Assembly: GCA_928212115.1 (NCBI GenBank)
Contig: CAKMRJ010005523.1
Location: forward strand, 137,607,578-137,671,577
From: Lactuca virosa
Taxonomy: Eukaryota > Streptophyta > Magnoliopsida > Asterales > Asteraceae
Reading direction: 5' to 3'
DNA: 64,000 nt
Under the pieces are notes generated by a model. It saw only the letters and a program-made list of their open reading frames with translations. It was not told the origin of the DNA and did not search any database. The position numbers and the translations under genes were made by a program. The number at the start of each line of letters is the position of its first letter. The stretch's first letter is position 1. This document shows positions 34,592 through 47,458 of the stretch, in pieces.

Positions 34592-35553
34592 AATATTTGT
34601 CATACTAATTGAGTATGCGACATCTCCCCTTGTATATATCATGGTGGACATGATCGATCATATAGTCGAAGCATATGAGACTCGACCCATTTTGTCCAGT
34701 TCTTCGCTACTATTGGGAGATTGGGTTTTACTTAAAACTGTGCCATGATGCATTGGTACAAAACCTTTCTTAGAGTCTTCCATCTTGAGTTTCTTCAAGA
34801 TTTTATCTAAGTATGTATTTTGGAAGCGTCCTATCAATCACCTAGATCTATCCCTATAGATATTAATACCAAGTATGTAAGCAGCTTCTCCCAAGTCCTT
34901 CATAGCGAAACTCTTCCCAAGCTAAGCTTTTACACTATTCAGTGTTGGGATGTCATTTCCTATAAGAAGAATGTCATCGACATATAAGACAAGAAAGACA
35001 ACTACTCTCCCACTAGATCTAACATACACACACTCTTCATATTCATTTCTTAAGAAATTAAACTCATTGATTTTCTCATTAAAACAGATATTCCACCTAC
35101 GATGTGCTTGTTTGCGTCCATAAATTAACTTTTCAAGATTGCATACCATATTATCAGATTTGGACTATACAAAACCTTCTGGTTGATCCATGTAAACATC
35201 CTCAGTTAGTTTCTCGTTAAGGAATGCAATTTTTACATCCATTTTCCATATTTCATAATAATGAAATGTAGCTATTGAAAGTAGTATCTTAATAGACTTA
35301 ATCATAACTATTAGTGAGAAGGTTTTCCTCATAATAAATTCCTTGAGTCTAAGTATAACCTTTTGCAACCAGTCGACCTTTATAACTATGCATGTTCCTA
35401 TCCATGCCACTCTTTTTCTTCAAGACCCATCTACACCCAATGGTTTTAAGGACAGGTGTAGGATCAACCAAGTTTCATACTTGGTTATCGTACATGGACT
35501 GAATCTCGCTATATATCGCCTCTTTCCATTTTGTAGCCTCTGGGCTCGCGTGG
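34592..35553 (-). pseudogene. pol: CopF fragment 1: ancient copia RT
   Basis: Minus-strand RT from about WNLVDP-type sequence (35460) through KTAFLN-like (AFLNEKLTEDVYMDQPEGF), IYGRKQAHRRWN and LVLYVDDILLIGND, to a degraded start of the RNase H linker. It has many stops and shifts. It is cut on the left by the CopC LTR (34591) and on the right by the GypC LTR (35554). It is more diverged from the CopB-E family than those are from one another, so it is older or from another lineage. Confidence 0.82.
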
Positions 35554-37050
35554 TGTAACGTCCGCAAATTCAGGCTAGACATTAAAATATAATAAATGAT
35601 AATTAATTATAATCAAAATCCTCGGATAGGATAATTATTCATTGTTTGCGTTATGAGCGATAAATAAAATTTTGATTAGAGGTTTATTTAGGATAAATAA
35701 TCTTAACTAAAGATGTAGTATTCGTAATGATGATCTCGTGGGTAAAAGAAGCGCTAAAATCCAACTTTGTATGAAGAAGTTATGCTTCTTTGAAGTTTCA
35801 CGTTCAACCCTATACGACAAAATGTGTCGTAAAAAGTGAATCGGAGACAGGGTTCTTATTATCCTAAGTAATCTAAACAATGTCGTAGTAATCATAAAAT
35901 CGAGAGCGTGAATATAGAGAACGCCCAAATCTGACTTCGTATAAGGAAGTTATAATTTTTTCAAAGTTTCAGTGCAGCAGTGCGCGACACAAAAATCAAA
36001 ATTAACATTTGTTTATTGTTAGCCAAAACAATGTAAACGAGAGTTGAGGATCTTGTGAATACGAATGTGTCGATATAAAGATAGTCGAGAATGGAGTTTG
36101 TATGAAAAAGTAATTATTTTTGCACAGACTTTAAAAGTCTAATCTCTATAAAAATATGAGTTTAAAATAGAGTGAGAGTTAACTATTGAGACCTAAAGGA
36201 AAGTTTTTGAGCTCGTCGAGAGGATTCCGGAGATATAAAGAACGTCAAAAACAGAGCTTGTATGCGATAGTTATGGCCATTTGAAGATCTGTGAAAAAAA
36301 CCTTATGTGGTGACGTGGCAAAACGAGAGCACGCCACGTGGCCTTGTCGAATAGTCAACTACTCTGAGAGAACGAGTGACGTGACCCATTGTGTACATGA
36401 CATATGGCGCCACAAAATAACGATATGTGGCACGTTCTAGAAGGTGGTCGACATACCGATGTGGACCACCAGAATTTCAACATGTGGCAAGAGACGGATG
36501 GACTAACGTCGACTAAGGGTGCGACACACCTATGGATAGGGGGCGTGTCTCGCTTATAAATATGTTGCTGATTTTACTCATTTGGGTCACATAATCAACT
36601 CCAAATCTCTCTAGATTCCAGCCATGTTTGAGCCTGCTTTGTCTAAGCTTTTTGGAATACTTTACCAAGGCTCTAAGATATTTATGAGCCCGATGAAAAG
36701 GAGATTTCGGTTCAGAGTTATGTTCGCGCAATTCCCGGTTTATCGCTAGAAACTCTATAAGTTAAGCTACACTTATTACGCTTTAAGCGTAACTTATGAT
36801 TAAATTCATTATTATTATTATGAACCTATAAACAAGATTTATCAGTGATTCCATATCATAATACTGATAGTGAGGCATTTAAAGTGAGATTTCCAATCAG
36901 TATACATACATACCAAACAGACCCTACCTCTTGTATAATCTTACCTGGTTGTTCCTTATTAGCTATAGATCAGTATTCATTGAGATTATTGAGAAATCTA
37001 AATTATCGTTATTATAGTTTCGGGATATAAAACTAAGACTTAGTGATATT
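35554..37050 (+). repeat. GypC 5' LTR, first part
   Basis: Starts TGTAACGTCCGCAAATTC. It contains four related segments spaced 170, 161 and 160 bp (anchors at 35769, 35939, 36100 and 36260, each a GTATG-AAGTTA type block). A TATA box TATAAATA is at 36555-36562. It is interrupted at 37050 by the solo LTR. Confidence 0.82.
36555..36562 (+). promoter_or_regulatory. LTR TATA box of GypC
   Basis: TATAAATA in the LTR, downstream of a GC-richer block. The solo LTR has the same box inverted at 38239-38246. Confidence 0.55.
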
Positions 37051-38122
37051 TGTAACGTCCTAATTTTCAACACAAATTTTTCATTTTTATTTATTTAAAT
37101 ATGTCATAGTATAATTACATTATGCGGAAAATATTATGCGAACGTACATATGTACAATCGAGCCGTGACCTTCTCACGAATCAAAGAAATACCCAAAAAC
37201 ATTTATAATTAACTGGGTAAGCACGAAGCTTAGTGAGTTCCCCAAAATTCTATATATCACAATACATATACATGCATACAAATAATGGCTCACGACCTTT
37301 TGTCGATCCACCAATTGGATCACAACCTTTCGCCGATCCACTAATAATATGTGTATCTAGACTTACGGCCTACCTTCCATTTCTTCATCAACACTCGGGT
37401 CTATAGGCTCCCGACGTATCGTCGTTCCACCGTCAACCCCTAACTAAACCGTATTATTAAGCATATCAACATTTACACACATAGAGACTACCCTTTGGCT
37501 CTACCAATACAGGCACATAGAGAATATACTTTCTATTAGCTCTATATCCTATCATACATGGATATCCATTGTAATACATAACACAGTAAGATAACTCATC
37601 TAGACAGTTACTCACACGACTAGCAGCTATCCCTACGACGATACGGGTAACGTGTCTAATAGGGATTAACCTATAGTATTATTATTTATTAATTTCTATG
37701 GAAATCTGGAAGAAGTTAGATTCTTCACTAATTCCACATATACGTTCATGGCTAACAAATAAGGATCAGCCAGACATGACAATTGGGAAGCAGGACCATT
37801 TCGGCGTATAGTTTTTCTGAAATCCAACAACCAAGCAAACATGCCCATTCTAGACACCTCTCCTGTAAGTAGACCAATAAGAATATAACTGGAACTAATA
37901 ACTAATCTGGTACTTATAGGTTCCTAACAACAACTATAAACATAATTATAAGGTACCCTAAAACCCTAGTAAGCGTAGATTAACTTACAGAGTTTCTAGA
38001 GAAAACTGGGAGAGTCGCGGGCGGAACCTCGATACCGAGCACTTCGGCCCAAATCTCTACCTCAGAGCCTTGCTAATTATAATTTTCTATAATCCTATGA
38101 AACTCTAGAAAAAATGGATTTT

Positions 38123-38160
<38 letters not shown>

Positions 38161-39070
38161 TGGAGAGAGAGAGAGAGAGAGGGAGAGAGAGAGAGAGATA
38201 AACGAGATTAATGTGGGAATGAAGGGGGTTTATGCATCTATTTATAGGAAATTTTTAGGCAGAGCTCACCGCGCCTACCTACCAGGCGCGCCAACCCTTT
38301 TGGTAGGTGGGAAGGATGGCTCTCGGGTGTGACACGTGGCAGCCTCTAACTGGTGATGTGTCCCCCTAGTCGGGTAAAATCGTGAATCTTCAAAAATTAA
38401 TATATTTCGCATAAGAGTTCCATTTTTGAAGTTCTTTACATCCATGCGTATCTATCGACGAGTACTACAACTTTGATTTAGATTATGTCGGCTAATTCTC
38501 ACTCTATTTTAAATTTAATAGTCTACGAAGATTACACTGCAAAAAGACCGTGTAAAATTCATAACTCTTTTATACGGACTCCGTTCTCGATGTTCTTTAT
38601 ATCGATGGATTGGTATTTACAAGATATTTAACTCTTGTTTAGATTGTTTTGGCTAACAATCAACCAATTTTAATTTCGATTTCTGTGTCACGCACTGCTA
38701 TACCAAAACTTCGAAAATTTTTAACTTCCTCATACGAAGTCAGATTTGGACGTTCTTTATATGCACACTCTCGCTTTTACGAATACTACGACTTTTGTTT
38801 GGATTAATTAAGATAATAATCAACCTATCTACGATTCACTATTTATGACACGCTTTGTCGTATAGGGTTGAACGCGAAACTACGAAGTATCATAACTTTT
38901 TCATACGAAGTCAGATTCAAGTGTTCTATATATCTATAGAAATCATGTTGACGTCTACTACATGTTTATGATGTTTATTTTAGATAAAAATTGATATATA
39001 TCTACTTAGAATTTTTTTAAAAAAATGGTTTATATTGAATTCTATTGTAGAGTGAAAACGGGGTCTTACA
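37051..39070 (-). repeat. Solo LTR of a GypC relative, inserted in GypC 5' LTR
   Basis: 2,020 bp with ends TGTAAGACCCC (minus strand start at 39070) and GGACGTTACA (end at 37051). The 5-bp target duplication ATATT is at 37046-37050 and 39071-39075. There is no internal region. Its sequence is homologous to the host LTR in the opposite orientation, including the four-fold repeat of about 165 bp (anchors at 38412, 38573, 38733 and 38904). It also has a (GA)n tract at 38130-38200. Confidence 0.92.
38130..38200. repeat. (GA)n tract in the solo LTR
   Basis: Interrupted GA repeat of about 70 bases. Confidence 0.88.
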
Positions 39071-39075
39071 ATATT

Positions 39076-40081
39076 TATATCTAGGTCTTTTAAAAGGAAA
39101 ATCTAAGGTGTTGGGCAAAGCGCTACCTTAATCACCAATCATCCACCTTAACAAGTGAGTACATAGTTACTTTTGACTTACACATAAATACAAGTATTGA
39201 AAATGATTAAATGTTATGTGTGTTCTTTGGTTGTGTTTAAAATATATGTGATACATGATATGGTTATTACTTGATTAAATCATATATTTATTTTTATCAT
39301 ACATACAATGTTATTGGGTAGTGAAGGGTTGTGTGAAATGATAATGAGAGGTTGTGACCATAGTACTATCGTACTGTTGTCCCCAGTCATATAAGGGAGT
39401 ATAAATGACGACCATTGACTATTCTAGAAAGTCATGTGGAACACTGGAATACTCATCACCTGTAAGTGTTAATGAATTATACGTTCACTCGTTGTACTTC
39501 ATCCCCTTACATGGCTGCCTTATTGACACACATTGCTACATAATCCTCGAAGCATTATTGTCTACTCGTTATTTATAGTGATACTTTAGGGTAGGTCCCT
39601 TGAGATCATCGTTTTAGGATCATGAAGTGAGGATAACGGGAATGGTTAATCAGGTTATTTGATTGCCGTGAAATATACATTCAAAAGATTATAATATTGT
39701 GGGTTGAAAACTTGATGTGCTCACCAGGCTCCCAAGCTTGACCCACTCAATTTTTTGTATCACATGTAGCGTTACGAAAGCACATGAATAGTGATGTTTG
39801 AATCTACTAAGAGATTCGAGTAGTTTATGACATTAGTATAATAAGTTGTTGTAAGGCCTATAGAGACAAGTTTATGTTTATGTTTATGTTTTCTGTATTA
39901 GTTATGGCATCCAATGTTTTTAAATAATAATGACAAACGTTTCTTCGGAGATGCTTTAATATTTATATTCTCATATATTAATAACGTTTTGGGATAAATT
40001 ATGCATTAATAAAAGAATACTTTGGTTTAAATAAGCATAAAGAAAAAGTTTTTAATTGGCTATAAAATTGGAGATGTCACA
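39076..40081 (+). repeat. GypC 5' LTR, second part
   Basis: It continues after the solo LTR and its TSD copy and ends GGAGATGTCACA at 40081, just before the PBS. Non-coding. Confidence 0.78.
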
Positions 40082-40083
40082 GT

Positions 40084-40096
40084 TGATATCAGAGCA
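40084..40096 (+). other. GypC primer binding site
   Basis: TGATATCAGAGCA, one mismatch from the standard initiator Met-tRNA site, two bases after the LTR end. Confidence 0.8.
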
Positions 40097-40480
40097 TTAG
40101 TTTAAGGGAACTAGGGATTTTGGAATAAAAATTCTAGACTTAAACGAAGAATGCTAAGTGATGACGGTGAGGTGTGTGTCTAAGATATTTTAGTTTGTAT
40201 ACCTGAATTGACAAAAGCACTAGAATACTTTAGGTTTTGTGTCTTAATTTCTATTATGTGCTAAATGATTTATATTATAGCATGCTTTAGGTTGCCTACC
40301 TAGATTCCTATGTGAAAATGATTAAAGGTCTGTTGCCTACCTTGATTTGGAAACTTTATGTGTTCAATATTCTAAATGTATAATTAATGTATTAGAACTG
40401 ACATATAACTTTTCAGAGTGATAAGGAGGATTATGTGACTAAACGTAACCAAAACCTTCCCTATGATAATACACTAACAC
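40097..40480 (+). other. GypC leader
   Basis: Non-coding leader, ending where CopD LTR similarity begins at about 40481. The exact junction is uncertain by some 10-30 bases because the outer end of the CopD LTR is lost. Confidence 0.6.
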
Positions 40481-41168
40481 TTCCAAGGTTTCATCCTAAC
40501 TAGCATACCATGAAGTATATGTAATACAAAAATCTAGTAGAATGACATACCTTTTCTTGTAGCTTGATTCCTTAAACCTTTAAGAGCCTAGCACCTCAAG
40601 TGTGATGCCTCAAATGCTTCACACAACACCACCAACAATTAGAATAACTTGAGAGAAGTATACTTGCACTCACAAAATCGGATAGCCCTCTTTTCCTTTC
40701 ACTTAAATGCCGATTTTGGTAGCTAGGGGGTTCTTTATATAGTGCGACAAACTAGGGTTACACCATGTAAACCCTAATGACCTTCCATATCCCTCATGCT
40801 CTATGGGTTAAAACCTCCATGGAGTATCCATGGGTCACCACATGGGTTTATCCCAACATAAAGGATTATGGATCATAAGCCCACTATATAAGAATGAATG
40901 ATTTTACACAATCAATCCCCATTTATTTAATTAGTCTCTTTTGATCACAAAATTAATTCCAAACTAATTGTTGATCAATACTAATTAAATAATATGATTT
41001 CATATTAATATATTAGAACTTATAATATATTAATAAATCATAAATATCCTCTTCTCAAAAGTCCATCCTTACAAATTGTTTCGGTGCCATGCAACCCAAA
41101 TTGACCATGCTACTCTCGGGCCAAGTACATACCAATTATAGTTATGGACTTAGACACCTTATCCAACA
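40481..41168 (-). repeat. CopD 3' LTR, truncated at its outer end
   Basis: 688 bp against 779 bp for the 5' LTR. Similarity to the 5' LTR starts at 40481 (equivalent to about 55380). The TATA box TATATAAAG is inverted at 40733-40741. Confidence 0.9.
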
Positions 41169-41181
41169 ATCCCCCACTTAG
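41169..41181 (-). other. CopD polypurine tract
   Basis: CTAAGTGGGGGAT on the minus strand, adjacent to the LTR. Confidence 0.8.
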
Positions 41182-42026
41182 ATATGTCTGATAATTATAG
41201 TTGCAAGTATGACCTCCAACATCGACTAGCAATCGTAGCTCTTAAAAGCCTCTGTCGAACTGTGACGCGCCATTTTAGATAAGTGATCATATAATCTTCT
41301 GTTCTCAAGATATCAGCCGGACAAATACATGGAACAACGTCGTACTAATTGTACAGCAGTTTGTTTCCCGATTTTCGATTTGTTTGACATAGAACTTAAT
41401 CGAACACATTAATTTAGTTCTGACCGGGCCCGGCACATAAGTCAAAACAAAATCATCGAGGGGCCCACGATATCGCTTTTAATCCTCCAAGGACTAAAAG
41501 TAACAGATAAACTTCGACAATATATGCTTGTACTAACTATTCATTGAATCATACACAACAACACAATTTATAACATCGAGTTACCGATGCGTTTACATAC
41601 TATCAATGTACAACCAACTCATAGTCAACAACTCATATATCTAGGTTTGAAGACTTATATGATATTATCGTCTCACGATCACTCGAGATGAATTCCATGA
41701 AGTGATACAAGTGAGCGCGGGTTTAATCCAATACTCATACCTTATGAGCACTCATGAATGTTGCATCAAACTTTGCTATGTCTAATACAATTCAGACAAA
41801 TCTAAATCCAAATTCATGACTGTCTTGATTCATTACCTACTTCCAACGTATGATCTATTGTGGATAGTTTGAATAATATTTAATCATTCGGGAAGTCAAA
41901 ACATGCAAAATGAAACAATAGTAAATGATTGACACAAGACAGTACCATACTAGTAAATAAAAAACATATTTTATTTAAGTATCAAATGTCAATTACATTT
42001 CAACTATTACAAGTTTCGAAAGCTAT
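41182..42026 (-). other. CopD 3' untranslated region
   Basis: Non-coding, homologous to the other copia 3' regions. Confidence 0.7.
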
Positions 42027-45010
42027 CTAATCACTAAAACTAATATCATCCTTCAGTCCAATGCGCCTCGCATGCTGTAAATGCTTAACCTTACTCATTC
42101 CCTTCGTGAGGGGATCTGCTGGGTTCTCATCCGATGATACCCTCTTTGCCACGAGGAGTCCTTCTTCTATATGATGTCTAATGAAGTGGTATTTTCTGTC
42201 GATGTGACTGGATCTCCCGTGATCCCTTGGTTCCTTGGCTAAGGCAACTGCACTCTCACTGTCACAGAAAATCTCCATAGGCTCCTTTATAGCTGATACA
42301 ACTCCAAGGTCTCCAATGAAGTTCTTCATCCATATTGCTTCCTTCGCCGTCTCGCTTGCTGCTATATACTCTAATTCGCAAGTTGAATCAGCTACTGTCT
42401 CTTGCTTGGAACTTTTCCAAGTAATTGCTCCTCCATTTAGGGTAAAGACCCAGCCCGACTGAGAGCAGAAATTATATATGTCGGTCTGAAAGCTGGCGTC
42501 ACTATACCTCACCACTCTCAAGTCATCACTCCCACCGAGGGTAAGGACCCAGTCCTTAGTCCTTCACAGGTACTTGAGAATGTTCTTAACCGCAGTCGAG
42601 TCAGCCTTTGTACTCGGACTCTGAGTTTTACTCAGTTTGGCATTGCTCTGGATCGGTAAATCACCTTTCTTGGAATCTTGCATGCTGAATCTTTTCAGCA
42701 CCTTATCCAAGTAGGTACTTTGACTAAGTCCAATTAGTCTCTTACTCCTGTCTCTCAATATCCTTATACCAAGAATATAGGCAGCTTCTCCAAGGTCCTT
42801 CATAGTGAAACACTTCCCAAGCCAGGACTTAACCTCCTGCAAGGTTGGGATGTCATTTCCTATGAGTAGTATGTCATCCACATACAATACCGAAAAGCTA
42901 ACTATGCTCCCACTAGCTTTGACATATACACAGGACTCATCCTCGCTTCTCGAAAAGCCAAACTCTTTGACTTTCTCATCAAAACAAATATTCCATCTAC
43001 GAGATGCTTGTTTCAATCCATAAATGGATTTCTCAAGCTTACACACTCTATTAGTGTGCTTTCCATCGACAAAACCCTCTGGCTGACTCATGTAAACATC
43101 CTTAGCCAACTTTCCATTAAGGAAAGCGGTTTTGACATCCATTTGCCATATTTCATAATCATGAAATGCGGCTATGGCTAGCATAACCCTAATAGACTTA
43201 ATCTTCGCTACTGGTGAGAAGGTCTCGTCATAGTCAACTCCCGGAGTTTGAGTAAATCCCTTCGCAACCAATCGTGCCTTATAAGTGTGCACTTTCCCAT
43301 CCATGTCGATCTTCTTCTTGAAGATCCCTTTGCACCCGACTGTCTTACGACCCGGTACATTATCAACCAAGTTCCAAACTTGATTGTCATACATGGACTG
43401 AATCTCGCTGTCCATCACCTCCTTCCATTTAGCATATTCGGGGCCTACCATGGCTTCCTTGTAGTTGTTAGGTTCATCCAAATTTACCAATGTGCTATCA
43501 CTGATAAATGTATCACCCTCAGATGTTATATGTAAACCATATAACACAGGTGGAACACTAACTCTACTGGAATGCCTCAGAGGTATGGATTCGTCAATTG
43601 GATCGACAGGAGTTTCCTCCTCTGGTTGATCGCTAGTGTTTGAGGTTCCTTCACCGCTTGACTCTTGAAGTTCTTCAAGGTCAATTTTCCTCCCACTGTC
43701 TCCTTGGCCTATGAGCTCTCTCTCGCGAAAGACTCCTCTTCTTGCAACGAAGACAACATTGTCACTCGGTTTTGTAGAAGAGATAACCAAAGTATTTATG
43801 TGGGTAGCCGATGAAAATACACCGCTCACTTCGAGGTTCGATCTTGTCGTGAGTCTCGCGTCTCACGAAGGTCTCGCAACCCCAAACCTTGATGTGGTCT
43901 AAGGTGGGTGCCTTCCCAGTCCACATCTCGTGAGGTGTTTTGGCAACCTTCTTGGTAGGGACTAGATTAAGGATATGGGCGACAGTATCTAAGGCATACC
44001 CCCAGAATGAGATTGGTAACAAAGCTCGACTCATCATGGAACGAACCATGTCCAACAAGGTTCGATTGCGCCCTCAGCCACACCATTAAGCTGTGGTGTC
44101 CTAGGTGGCGTCAACTGTGAAACAATTCCACATTCCTTAAGATAGTCTAGGAACTCGATACTAAGATACTCACCACCCCGATCGGATCGGAGCATCTTTA
44201 TCTTCCTGCCCATCTGATTCTCCACTTCTTACTTAAACTCTTTGAAGTTCTCAAAGGTTTCTGACTTATGCTTGATTAAGTAGATATAGTCATACCTGAT
44301 GTAATCATCAGTAAAAGTCACATAGAAGCGGTTAGCATCCCTTGTGGCGCGTCTGAAGGGCCCACACACATCGGTGTGTATAAGATCCAACAGACCCTCA
44401 CCCCTTTCACAAGAACCAGTGAATGGTGACTTAGTCATTTTTCCAAGTAAACAAGACTCGCAAGTGTCATCCGACCTTAATTCGAATGACTCCAAAACTC
44501 CAGCCTTCTGGAGTTGTCCTATGTGCTTTCTTGTTGACATGTCCAAGACGACAATGCCACAAGGATTCCTTATCCAAATCATTAGAATAATCGATATGCA
44601 ACACATTATTTCCTAGGTTGTCTACAACCATCACAGTTTCATATACACCATTACAAGGTAATGCTTTAAAATAAAAAATACCATTATAATAAGCATTTAT
44701 TACACCAATTTCATTATCAAATGAAAATGTGAAACCTTGTTTGTACAAACCAATGAAAGAAATAACATTTCTTGCCATTTCAGACGAGTAGCAAAAATTA
44801 TTCAAATCTATTTCTAACCCAATACTAAGCAATAAAGAGTAAACTCCAATCTTGGTGACAGGTGAAACCTTCCTATTCCCCATGATCAAGTTTATCTTCC
44901 CGTGCTCCACATCCTTACTTCTGTTTAGGCCCTGCACATCAGAAAAAATGTGAATCCCACAACCTGTGTCAAGAACCCAAGAGTTAGAATGCGATGAGTT
45001 TTTAGATAGA
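42027..45010 (-). pseudogene. pol: CopD pol with an internal deletion
   Basis: A protease-type DTG is at 44962-44970, then a pre-integrase piece, integrase (HTDVCGPF, RSDRGGEYLSIEF), RT with YVDD at 42873-42884, and RNase H (YSDASFQTD, DSESAVALAKEP). Frame breaks lie near 44520, 44060 and 43790, and a TAA at 44229-44231. Near 42600 the sequence jumps from QSPSTKAD straight to TAVKNILKYL. That drops about 50 residues present in CopB, CopC and CopE between RT and RNase H; a stop follows at 42564. The element could not make a working RT/RNase H. Confidence 0.9.
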
Positions 45011-45920
45011 ATAGTGTAAAACCTGCATGGGTGGGTTTAACCTTCCCATCCTTAACATCCTGCAAGTACTTGGGGCAGCTTCGCTTCCAGTGCCCCTTAT
45101 CATGGCAATAGAAACACTCTGCTTCTTTTGGGATGGCCGAGGGAGTAACAGAACCTCCTTTGGTTCCACTAGAAGAGTATCCATCAAGATACTTTCCCTT
45201 GTGGCTCTTGGAAGAAGCCTTCCTATTCTTCCCCTTACCTTGCCCAATTACCAGAATAGGGGCATTAGCAGTACGAGTGGTTACAACATTTTTACCTTTG
45301 AGACCACTTTCGACAGTCTTCAAAAGGCCCTGAAGTTTGCTCAAAGTGACTTCCTCCTTGTTCATATGATATGTCATGCAGAACTGGTCATAACATGGAG
45401 GTAAAGAGTGTAGGATAATATTTATAGCCAGCTCCTCATCAAAGTTCACATTCAATTTGAGCAGACGGTCCACAAACCTTTGCATTTTCTGCAAGTGGCC
45501 CGTGATGGGTTCACCATCCTTCATCTTTGTTGTAATCATGGAGCAGATGATGTCATACCGCTCTTGACGAGCACTCCAATGGTATCTTTCCATCAGGTCC
45601 TGGTGCATCTCAAAAGGGTACAAGTCCTCATAGGACTTTTGGAGTTCATGAGACATAGTGGCAAGCATGATACAAGCTACCTTGGTGGCATCTTTCTCAT
45701 GTGCCCTAAAATCAACAATCTCCTGAGGAGTAGCAGCAGACTCATTGATATCCTTGAGCTCCTTGTCGAGGACATATTCCTTGTCCTCGTAGCGAGTGAC
45801 CATCCTGATGTTCCTAATCCAATCATTGAAATTAGTCCCATCAAAGATGACTCTCCCACAAAGGTAAATGAGAGAGAAGGAGCCGGTAGGGTTTGAGCCC
45901 GAAGCAGTGTTGGAAGACAT
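45010..45920 (-). pseudogene. gag: CopD gag with zinc knuckle
   Basis: ATG 45918-45920 begins MSSNTASGSNPTGSFSL. The gag body is open through the zinc knuckle CFYCHDKGHWKRSC (45075-45116). One base is missing near 45027, so the protease falls out of frame. This is the best preserved gag reading frame of the window. Confidence 0.9.
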
Positions 45921-46673
45921 CTGGAAAGAAAGAAAGACAAGTTGAGATTAGATAAAGAGTCATTAATATAACACCCAAATGAAATATTAAGGCTATGACC
46001 CAACACAATATTTTACAAATTGAAAGAGGGATGCCGTAATCCAACTTGCAAAATATTTGAAGGTAGGTAAATGAAGATTTACAAATTTCCACCATGAAAA
46101 CGAAATTTTTGTTAATTAAGTTTTAATTGGATTTGAATCTCCTAGATCCTTTGAGATTCATTGACCTATTCAATGGCATGTTTAGATCTCGATTATGCCC
46201 TTCAGGTTTGTGACTGGGATACCGAGGATCACAAACAAGGTGCGAATAACCATGCAAATGTACTTGGTACTCTTAATGTCAATTATCACCTTAATCAATG
46301 TGCCGGTTAACCACACACGCTCCATTGACCTTATGATAAACATTAAGCTACCCTTCGCCACCCTTACCAGTCCAAGTTAATGTGTCGGTTAACCACACAC
46401 GCTCCATCAACGACTTAGTAAGGTGCAAAGTGTAATTTCATGGATTAGCATCAATTTCACATTTTCCTAAAGTAACATAGATCGGGAATTTATAAAAGGT
46501 TTATTTACTTTATAGTTATCATTATACTTTTAATGAGAATTACAGTCTTTGTCCTACTTGTTAGGCTAACGACCCTCCACCAGTCAAGGAAGCGGTGGGT
46601 GAGAGTGGGACCACTGCCATAGGTACTAACCTTACCCCCTTATATCGGCTTCATGATGAGGCCTAACTAAGAC
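45921..46673 (-). other. CopD leader, gag-proximal part
   Basis: It contains candidate hairpins at 46006-46059, 46062-46080 (weak), 46295-46328 and 46376-46410 in minus-strand sense. It ends at 46673, where CopE begins. Confidence 0.75.
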
Positions 46674-47445
46674 TGTTGGATAAGGTGTATAAGTCCATAA
46701 CTATTTCTGGTATGTACTTGACCCGACCCGACATGGTCCATTTGGGTTGCATGGCACCATGCAATTGGATAAACTAAAATGAGAGAAATAACACTTGTGG
46801 TTTATTAATATATTATAAGTTCTAATATATTAATAATATTATTTAATTAGTTTGATCAAGAATTAATTTAGAATTAATTAAGTGATCAAAAGATAACTAA
46901 TTAAATATATGGGTAGATTATGTAAATCTTCCATATCTTATATAGTGGGCTAAGAGGCTCCATGGATTATCAAGTTGGGTTCCACCCATAGGATGCTCCA
47001 TGGGGCTCCATGGGAGTTACAAACCCATGGGTCATGGAAATGAAGAGTCATGCCACATTAGGGTTTACATGGTGTAACCCTAGATGTGACACACTATATA
47101 AGCAACATGTTCTCCACCAAAATCGGCAACACTAAGAAACAAGAGGGCTAGAGCCGATTTTGCAAGTGTAAGATTCTCTCAAAGTTTACTCCTTTGCATT
47201 TGGTGTTGTGTGAAGCATTTGAGGCATCACACTTGGGGTGCTAGGCTCACAAGGTTTCAAGGATCATAATCAACAACAAGGTAAGTTATTCTATCTTTCA
47301 TTCAAGTTAAAAATGTTCCCCATGTATGCTAGATAGGAATATAACCTTGGAATTCAACTTTGCATGATTATTAGACAAACATAGATCCAAGGTTATTAGG
47401 GTTGCATGTACACTTAGGAAGTGTTAGAATGCTCAAAACCCATCA
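46674..47445 (+). repeat. CopE 5' LTR
   Basis: Starts TGTTGGATAAGGTG and ends AACCCATCA. TATA box TATATAAG at 47095-47102. Confidence 0.96.
47095..47102 (+). promoter_or_regulatory. LTR TATA box of CopE
   Basis: TATATAAG inside the 5' LTR, repeated at 54179-54186 in the 3' LTR. It is the best candidate core promoter in the window because the LTR is nearly intact. Confidence 0.6.
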
Positions 47446-47446
47446 G

Positions 47447-47458
47447 TGGTATCAGAGC
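47447..47458 (+). other. CopE primer binding site
   Basis: TGGTATCAGAGC one base after the LTR; initiator Met-tRNA type. Confidence 0.92.
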
